A stretch of 18,538 nucleotides of DNA, from NCBI GenBank assembly GCA_964617665.1, contig CAZUAH010000268.1:1-18538 (forward strand). Direction: 5' to 3'. The DNA is from JADHUC01 sp964617665 (GTDB lineage Bacteria > Planctomycetota > Planctomycetia > Pirellulales > Pirellulaceae). Positions 13,987 through 18,538 of this stretch are shown here, piece by piece. The position numbers and the translations under genes were made by a program. The stretch's first letter is position 1. Each line of letters starts with the position of its first letter. The notes beneath the pieces are model-generated. The model saw nothing but the letters and a program-made list of their open reading frames with translations. It searched no databases and was not told the origin of the DNA.

Positions 13987-15909
13987 CTACCGCGAGTCGG
14001 TTGCATCCCTTGGCTTGGGAAACTGGTACGAGGGGCGGTTAGCGTAACGCTTCATCTCGATGTCCAACCGCGCACCCGCGCCAGCCTGAAGTCGAACCTG
14101 GAAGAAGTTGCGGCAGATCGAAGTGGACTGATTCTTGTGTCGCACGGACGTGAATTCGTGTTCGCCGAATGCGCCGGCCCGGACGATCACGTTGCGAGGC
14201 TGGCTGGGGTCGAGGTTGACTAAATGGACCGAGACCCCGTCAGGCGAAATCTTGTCGACCAACGCCGCCACGCCCTGCGGCACCCCCGGCCGTTTGAGCA
14301 CCGGGTCGAAGTAGAACAGGCGACAATGCAACAACCCGCCGTGATAGATGTGGTTGGGGGCACCCAGCATCGTTTGCACCAGTCCTTCGAGAACTACGGG
14401 ATTGACCTTCTGCCAATGATGCACGCCTCGTTCTGCCGGATCGCTCTGATCGTTCCGGATTCTCTCCAGCCGACGAAGCGTTTCCGCATAGTTTGCCTTG
14501 AGCATTTGGACTGGATAGTCAGGATTTCTGCCCTCGATGAATCCCAGCCACGGCCCGGCGTGCTCCCAATCGCCTTTATGTTTCTCGTAGCGCAACGTGT
14601 CGAACTCGGAGACTTCGGTCAACGATTCCAGCAGTCGATAGTCACGATCGTCCTGGGAAACGTGCCACAGATAGGCCAAGTGAGTGGGGTTGATCCGACG
14701 GTAGTCGTACCAGCCTTCGTGGCCGTGGCGGTGAGGCACCTCGACGCGCCCGTTCTCGACGCGGGCCTTGCTGAGGACCAGTTCCAGTACTGACCGTGGA
14801 AGCTCCAGGTACTTCGCATCGCCGCTGACCAAGTAAGCATTCGACGCCCCGATCAACGTTGATTCGACCTGGTTGAACAGCCCGTGAGGCCATTTCCATC
14901 CGTAGTAGCCGCCCCACCAGCGACCGTCCATCGTCTCGCCGATCTTGCCGTTGGGTCCGACGTTGTCGGGCAAAATGCCATCGTTTTCGCGGGTCCTTTC
15001 GATCCACGCCCCAACGTACTCTTCGATCCACCGCTTGTACTTCGCGTCGCCCGTGTACATGTAGGCATTCAGGATCAGGCTGGTGGCGGTCAAGTTCAGT
15101 GGAACATCAGCACGCATCATGCGCTGGTTCATCGTCTGGAGGATAAACGGAAACCGTTCATCGTCGATCCATGCGCTGCTATCGGCCACATTTGGGATGT
15201 CGTCGTAGGGCAAAGGGTAGTCGGCCAGAACGGGCCGATGTGTCACCCAGTCCTCGGCCGAATTGATGAATCGAGGGCCGTGGCTGCCGTTGATCGGCGA
15301 ACGCATCAGCTTGTGCGTGAAGTCGTAGTTCGGTGCGTCAGGATCCTCGTTAAGATAGAGCCCAGCAAAACGCAACGCCCGCTCGCGCGTTTTCGGTACC
15401 GTCGGGTCCGCCAGGCCAAAGAAATAGAAATAGGTATAACTCTCGCCGTGGTGCATCCAGTCGTAGTAGGCGTCGAATTCCTTGTGCACTTGCCCGTATT
15501 CGGTGAACTGCCGAGTCACCGCATCCCACAGCTTCCGTGATAGATCGTGAATCTCCTCCGGACCGCCAAGAGCATAGTACAACGGGAAGTTGTAGAAACT
15601 CTCGTAACCGTCGTCCGAGCCGTCCATGCCAGGCCAACGATCGCGCCAAATCAGGGTGCCGTCAGGCCGCGTGTATTTGCGGACAAACTCGACGGCCGCC
15701 GGGTGAAGTTGTTCCAGCAGGTGACGCTGCCAAAGCGCCCATTCCGGCGGCGTGGTGGGCATGGCGATTTCGATTGTCTTCAAACCTTCGATGTGCGCCG
15801 GAGTTGGAGGGTCCGCCTCGGCGGCAGTTGCCGCTCTGCCCGTAGCGATCGGCCATGCGACTATGGCTATCAGCAAGCAGTACTGCACTTCGCGATGAAA
15901 CGCATGCAT
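13987..15909 (-). CDS. Secreted protein of unknown function, probable (alpha/alpha) toroid, 640 aa
   Basis: The ATG at 15909 follows AAGGAGA (15923-15917) with a 7-base spacer. A Sec signal peptide covers about residues 1-31 (hydrophobic 11-22, cleavage near AATAAEA). Residues 55-530 contain regularly spaced amphipathic helices rich in Trp, Tyr and His, with blocks such as DGSDDGYESFYNFPLYYALG (96-115), MDGRWWGGYYGWKWPHGLFN (327-346) and HKGDWEHAGPWLGF (444-457). This pattern suits an (alpha/alpha) toroid such as those of polysaccharide lyases and several glycoside hydrolases. Residues about 545-625 look like a beta-sandwich cap. I do not recognise a named family. It starts 38 bases after the HzsA-related gene and so is almost certainly co-transcribed. 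A glycan lyase or hydrolase role is inference only. Confidence 0.65.
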   Translation of the reverse strand: MHAFHREVQYCLLIAIVAWPIATGRAATAAEADPPTPAHIEGLKTIEIAMPTTPPEWALWQRHLLEQLHPAAVEFVRKYTRPDGTLIWRDRWPGMDGSDDGYESFYNFPLYYALGGPEEIHDLSRKLWDAVTRQFTEYGQVHKEFDAYYDWMHHGESYTYFYFFGLADPTVPKTRERALRFAGLYLNEDPDAPNYDFTHKLMRSPINGSHGPRFINSAEDWVTHRPVLADYPLPYDDIPNVADSSAWIDDERFPFILQTMNQRMMRADVPLNLTATSLILNAYMYTGDAKYKRWIEEYVGAWIERTRENDGILPDNVGPNGKIGETMDGRWWGGYYGWKWPHGLFNQVESTLIGASNAYLVSGDAKYLELPRSVLELVLSKARVENGRVEVPHRHGHEGWYDYRRINPTHLAYLWHVSQDDRDYRLLESLTEVSEFDTLRYEKHKGDWEHAGPWLGFIEGRNPDYPVQMLKANYAETLRRLERIRNDQSDPAERGVHHWQKVNPVVLEGLVQTMLGAPNHIYHGGLLHCRLFYFDPVLKRPGVPQGVAALVDKISPDGVSVHLVNLDPSQPRNVIVRAGAFGEHEFTSVRHKNQSTSICRNFFQVRLQAGAGARLDIEMKRYANRPSYQFPKPRDATDSR

Positions 15910-15947
15910 GGACTAGTCTCCTTGGTCTCGCGTCCATTCGGACGGAC

Positions 15948-18538
15948 CTACTCATAGGTCTTCGGTGGAATGCCGCTTGCGGATTGCAGAGTTGGAATTG
16001 GGCGGAAGTCGGGATGGTCGCGATACGTCAGATTGCGCCGACCGAAGTACGATCCGTAGTACGGTGCGTTGGCGTCGGACCATGTGATCATGCGAACAAG
16101 CTCTTCTTGAGATAGCTTCACGTCGTAATGGCCCTCTCGGATCAGTGCGATCAACGGACTGGCGGCTGAACCGAGTGACCGTGGCGGAAGTTGTACGACG
16201 TTGGTCTTTTGGGCTCGCGGCTGCGGACCGTGGAATTCCTGGATGAACGTGACCAACTTCCTGCTCATGATGGCTTCGTACGAACGGTTGAAAAACGTCG
16301 TCAACTCGCCCGACAAATCCAACTCGCCCTCCGGCTTGTCCGCGTTGTGGCACTCAACGCAGTGTTTGTCCAGCACTGGCTGGATGTCGGTCGTGTAATG
16401 GATCGGCCGAGGCACGTTCTCCCCGGGCTGCGGACCAGGCCGGACGGGTGTTTCGAGGAGCGCCAACGGCAGGCGAGGTGCTGGGGCTGCAGATTTCGGC
16501 TCGTGGCAACCGATGCAGGAACGCGTTTCTCTCGGAAGGAGGTTCACAAAGCTGCGCATCCGCTGGACTTCCATGAAATTCTCGTCCAAAGCCTGAAAGA
16601 ACAAGTTCTTCCTGGCTGGAACGACAAAGCACGCTGATCCGTCTTCGCCGACCGGCACGATGCCGTGATGAATCTTGACGAAGATGTGGGCGTGCATGCT
16701 GATTATCGCGTGCTGACCATGCGCTTCATCGTCCGGCCAAAACCGACGAGCCGACCACGGACGCGGAATCTGTTCCAGGATACGCAGATAACGAATCGTC
16801 CCGCGAGGAGTGTCCTCCAAGCCACGGTAGACGTCGCTCATCATCACAACGGCCTCGTCTGGGCCCGGTGTTTCAGCGTCTTGCGCGACACCAATGGAGC
16901 CCGAAGCGCGAGCGAGGGATTCGGGTGTGCCCTCGCTGGCGCGTCGGGCTGGTGTCGCGACCAGGCTCGGCGAACCAACCTCTGGCGGTTTCGGACGCGG
17001 CGTCAGCGGCACGGGCTGCCAGCATGAGATGTTTGGATCGTCGTAGATGGGTACGCGATTTCCAAAGGCGTCGATCAGGTACAAGGCGTATGCCTTGGGA
17101 TCGTTCCACGTACGGTCGGGATTGCAGTTGACCAGGAAGTATTTGCCGGCGCCGGCACCGCTGTCGGGATCCGCCAATGGGTACGGCTCGGAAAACAACG
17201 GACCTATGTTGTCGGCTATCCATCGGCCGTTCTTCAGATGCACATAGTTTTCGCCACGCGGGAATCCACCCACGCCGTCGACGTTCAAGCTGGTGTCGGG
17301 CGTGAGCGACTGAATGGGCTCATGGGTGCGAATGTCGCGGTGGGTGTCGATCAAGTAGATTGGGCCGACGGCAAACGGATGATGCATCGTTGCCGTGGTA
17401 ACGAACAAGTGATTCATGCCGGGAATCGCGCGGCCGTGGATCAATACGGGAGGAAACTCGATCTGGTTGCCATAGACTTCGGTCGATCCGCTGCCGTCCG
17501 GCCGCATCGACCAAAGATCATGGACAGCGATCACACCCTTATCAACGTACTCCCATCGCGTGTACAGAATACGGCCGTCGTTCATGACGCTGGGCGTCGA
17601 TTCGCTGAGCGCCCCCTGTGAAAGGCGAGTCATGTTGCCGCCGTCGGCGTCCATGCGGTACAGCACGTTGACGCTGAGGCTGTCGCCCTGGTCACACAAT
17701 ACGCCCTGTTCGCAACGCGTCGAAGCGAAGCAAAGGCCGCCGTCCGGCAAGTAGCATGGATGGAAATCGTCGGTGTGGTGACGGTACACGCCGCTCGGCT
17801 TGTTTCGAGGGTGCCAGTATCGCGCAACGCGCAGTTCTTCGTCCGGTGGGTCGAAGGTTAGTTGCCGAAGTCCTTGGCCATCGACGCCCACTTCGTAGAT
17901 GCGAAATCCCTTTCCGGGCGCTGCCTTGTAGCCGAACACGACTCGGCGACCATCGAACGACAGGTCGTAACGGTCAAAGATGCCTCCGGTCAACTTGGGC
18001 GCCAATTCCGTAACAGTGCCGTCAACCAATGACAGCACACACAGGTTTCCACCAAAGCGACTGGCCCGCATGAATTCGGCATAGTACCAACCTGGGCTGT
18101 ACGTGAAGCGTTTGACAAACAGCAACCGCTTGGGCATGAGCGGGTTAGCGTCGATCAATGCCTCACGCCGAAGCTCTTGGAGACGTTCAGCGAGTTGTCG
18201 GATTCGACGCAGCGGATCTTCAGCCGATGCCGCGTCGGAAGGGTTCCGGTCGCTATCGCGCACGACGTCACGCAGACTCTTCTCAATCTCGTTCAGTCGC
18301 CGCAGCAACGAATCGCTAGGATATCGGTCGGCAAAAGACTGCTTTAGATCCTCGATAGCAGCGCGGAGGTTCTGCAGGTCCTGTGGCAGGGACTTGGCTT
18401 CGGCGCGGGCAGCAAACGTTAGGTCGATCTTTCCCGTGACGAAAAACTCCATTTCGCCGATCTGAAAGTTGTAATGCGTCGCACCGCCGGACTCGTAGCT
18501 GCTGTTTACTCGCAGTCCGATGTAGCGCGTCTTTACCA
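15948..18538 (-). CDS. HzsA-related di-heme c-type cytochrome propeller protein, 5' end cut by window
   Basis: The frame is open through the right edge: upstream of the ATG at 18452 it reads TRYIGLRVNSSYESGG and then FQIGEMEFF, like the end of a discoidin-type (F5/8) domain, so the true start lies outside. Numbering from that ATG, residues 20-100 are a charged coiled-coil-like helix region. Residues 105-475 form a TolB/PD40-like propeller (HPCYLPDGGLCFASTRC, 231-247). Residues 530-640 resemble the hydrazine synthase alpha-subunit middle domain (DVYRGLEDTPRGTIRYLRI, 540-558). Two c-type heme motifs follow: CIGCH (646-650) and CVECH (698-702). Proteins of this HzsA-related group are widespread in non-anammox planctomycetes with unknown function, so this is not evidence for hydrazine synthesis. 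Residues 492-532 are a low-complexity insert encoded by a palindrome. It should be exported to mature its hemes and act in periplasmic electron transfer or oxidation. Confidence 0.85.
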   Translation of the reverse strand, partial: VKTRYIGLRVNSSYESGGATHYNFQIGEMEFFVTGKIDLTFAARAEAKSLPQDLQNLRAAIEDLKQSFADRYPSDSLLRRLNEIEKSLRDVVRDSDRNPSDAASAEDPLRRIRQLAERLQELRREALIDANPLMPKRLLFVKRFTYSPGWYYAEFMRASRFGGNLCVLSLVDGTVTELAPKLTGGIFDRYDLSFDGRRVVFGYKAAPGKGFRIYEVGVDGQGLRQLTFDPPDEELRVARYWHPRNKPSGVYRHHTDDFHPCYLPDGGLCFASTRCEQGVLCDQGDSLSVNVLYRMDADGGNMTRLSQGALSESTPSVMNDGRILYTRWEYVDKGVIAVHDLWSMRPDGSGSTEVYGNQIEFPPVLIHGRAIPGMNHLFVTTATMHHPFAVGPIYLIDTHRDIRTHEPIQSLTPDTSLNVDGVGGFPRGENYVHLKNGRWIADNIGPLFSEPYPLADPDSGAGAGKYFLVNCNPDRTWNDPKAYALYLIDAFGNRVPIYDDPNISCWQPVPLTPRPKPPEVGSPSLVATPARRASEGTPESLARASGSIGVAQDAETPGPDEAVVMMSDVYRGLEDTPRGTIRYLRILEQIPRPWSARRFWPDDEAHGQHAIISMHAHIFVKIHHGIVPVGEDGSACFVVPARKNLFFQALDENFMEVQRMRSFVNLLPRETRSCIGCHEPKSAAPAPRLPLALLETPVRPGPQPGENVPRPIHYTTDIQPVLDKHCVECHNADKPEGELDLSGELTTFFNRSYEAIMSRKLVTFIQEFHGPQPRAQKTNVVQLPPRSLGSAASPLIALIREGHYDVKLSQEELVRMITWSDANAPYYGSYFGRRNLTYRDHPDFRPIPTLQSASGIPPKTYE
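16884..16959. repeat. Palindromic element inserted in frame in the HzsA-related gene
   Basis: Two 21-base arms (16898-16918 and 16930-16950) are inverted copies with two mismatches around an 11-base loop. A further 10-base perfect pairing, cgcgacacca (16884-16893) with tggtgtcgcg (16950-16959), extends the stem outside a 4-base bulge. Read on the gene strand it encodes ATPARRASEGTPESLARASG, inside a linker between the propeller and the next domain. It is a mobile-repeat-like insertion tolerated as coding sequence. Confidence 0.75.

Noticed and set aside
15948..18538. A true hydrazine synthase alpha subunit (anammox)
   Set aside because: No beta or gamma subunit or other anammox gene is nearby, and HzsA-related proteins are common in ordinary planctomycetes; only relatedness of domains is claimed.
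1..18538. CRISPR array, tRNA, rRNA, phage or toxin-antitoxin genes
   Set aside because: No regularly spaced direct repeats, cloverleaf-like segments, ribosomal sequence or characteristic small gene pairs were seen on either strand.

Overview
The window looks like a chromosomal segment of a planctomycete (Planctomycetota, probably a Pirellulales-like lineage). The main markers are a DUF1559 pseudopilin-like protein, a membrane-anchored carboxypeptidase-regulatory-like protein, a PIRSW-type ECF sigma factor, a di-heme HzsA-related protein, very large secreted multidomain carbohydrate-associated proteins, and an in-frame palindromic insert encoding an 'ARRASEG...SLARASG' peptide. Lineage is inferred from gene content and was not tested by any search.

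Layout. 1-2915 (+): a GH42/beta-galactosidase-like protein, cut by the left edge. 2982-3731 (+): a class I glutamine amidotransferase with a probable frameshift near its C-terminus. 3886-7488 (+): a 1200-residue secreted protein combining DUF3472, PA14, a lectin-like beta region and an Asp-box propeller. 7595-9208: a complete insertion sequence with a DD35E transposase and 46-bp terminal inverted repeats. 9358-11397 (-): a cluster of a small lipoprotein, a DUF1559 protein interrupted by an in-frame TGA, and a one-TM carboxypeptidase-regulatory-like protein. 11694-12878 (+): a secreted sialidase-like Asp-box protein. 13022-13605 (+): an ECF sigma factor with a one-base frameshift between its sigma-2 and sigma-4 regions. 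13606-13986: a non-coding stretch packed with inverted repeats. 13987-18538 (-): a two-gene operon of an HzsA-related di-heme propeller protein, cut by the right edge, followed by a secreted, probably all-alpha toroid protein of unknown function.

How the genes may work together. Most products are exported, and several resemble glycan-active or glycan-binding proteins (GH42-like, DUF3472/PA14/BNR, sialidase-like, alpha-toroid-like), so the region reads as polysaccharide-scavenging and cell-envelope inventory. There is no obvious defence system, CRISPR array, tRNA or rRNA. The 16 kb-end operon, which couples a predicted c-type di-heme propeller to a conserved-looking secreted protein, is the best candidate for an undescribed functional pair.

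A striking property is that three of the genes (glutamine amidotransferase, DUF1559, ECF sigma) carry a lesion near the C-terminal part with the remainder of the family sequence still readable behind it. This points either to recent gene decay (an IS and several palindromic repeats lie nearby) or to base-level errors in the assembly.
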